This document shows positions 63,950 to 64,000 of a stretch of 64,000 nucleotides of DNA, in pieces. Made by a program: the position numbers and the translations under genes. The notes below the pieces were generated by a model. That model did no database searches. It saw only the letters and a list, made by a program, of their open reading frames with translations, and had not been told where the DNA came from. The stretch lies in contig JAWKQR010000006.1 of assembly GCA_041390025.1 (NCBI GenBank), positions 169,013-233,012 on the forward strand, read 5' to 3'. This DNA comes from JBFFMO01 sp041390025. GTDB taxonomy: Bacteria > Myxococcota_A > Bradymonadia > Bradymonadales > Bradymonadaceae. Within the stretch, counting starts at the first letter, position 1. Every line of letters begins with the position of its first letter.

Positions 63950-64000
63950 GGCTGGCTTGATACGCCGCCATCACGTGAGCACGAGGTTGACTGTTGTTTC
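63909..64000 (-). CDS. C-terminal end of a gene entering from the right edge
   Basis: Thirty codons on the minus strand, NNSQPRAHVMAAYQASHDTF... ending KKLAE-TGA. Start lies beyond the window. Too short to identify. Confidence 0.4.
   Translation of the reverse strand, partial: NNSQPRAHVMAAYQASHDTFSGLYKKLAE

Overview
The window looks like chromosomal DNA of a Gram-negative, GC-rich bacterium of the myxobacterial/deltaproteobacterial line (Myxococcota or Bradymonadota). This is an inference from gene content: lipobox-bearing secreted proteins with EGF-like repeats, several Ser/Thr kinases including a kinase-ATPase-TPR giant, serpins, a DUF2330 protein and FecR/TPR regulators. No rRNA or tRNA gene was seen. 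Two copies of one 16-bp palindrome that differs from the parS consensus at one position lie at 0.86 and 8.4 kb, beside dnaX, so the left end may be near the replication origin.

Layout. 0-10 kb: cheB (cut by the window edge), dnaX, a class V aminotransferase, an EF-hand protein, a fliOPQR-flhB export-gate operon ending in a TPR protein, and two receiver-domain regulators. 10-15.5 kb: M48 protease, CDP-alcohol phosphatidyltransferase, a 94-residue unknown, a TPR protein and a NERD-helicase. 15.7-21.8 kb (minus strand): six genes joined by 4-bp stop/start overlaps (SRPBCC protein, fibrinogen-like lipoprotein, EGF-repeat lipoprotein, membrane Ser/Thr kinase, soluble Ser/Thr kinase, small tyrosine phosphatase), the most unusual locus here. 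21.9-26.5 kb: hairpin-repeat arrays, a MATE exporter with a leader peptide and alternative hairpins, a lipoprotein, and an IS110/IS1111-type element inserted inside one repeat. 26.5-31.2 kb: Old Yellow Enzyme and a 1156-residue kinase. 31.6-35.1 kb: an ECF-sigma operon with lipoprotein, envelope protein and FecR-TPR regulator. 35-41 kb: COG4705 membrane protein, two serpins, a ClC channel and a toxin-antitoxin-like pair. 41.4-43.8 kb: type II topoisomerase A subunit.

43.8-51.4 kb: a TetR-controlled efflux block (His-rich periplasmic protein, TetR, two small membrane proteins, lipoprotein adaptor, RND pump, outer membrane factor); an identical operator architecture precedes both plus-strand transcription units. 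51.7-59.2 kb: a periplasmic nitrate reductase locus. A quinol-oxidising module (tetraheme lipoprotein, Tat 4Fe-4S protein, NrfD-type membrane subunit) diverges from napD-napA-napB-ferredoxin. The RND outer membrane factor, the NrfD gene, napB and the ferredoxin gene are all interrupted by single-base frame changes, mostly at homopolymers; this is either local sequencing error or decay. 59.3-64 kb: lipoprotein, DUF2330 protein, EGF-repeat lipoprotein and a small membrane protein.

Six intergenic sites carry one repeat family made of two adjacent hairpins, with compensatory base changes between copies. All functional calls rest on reading motifs by eye; no database search was run.
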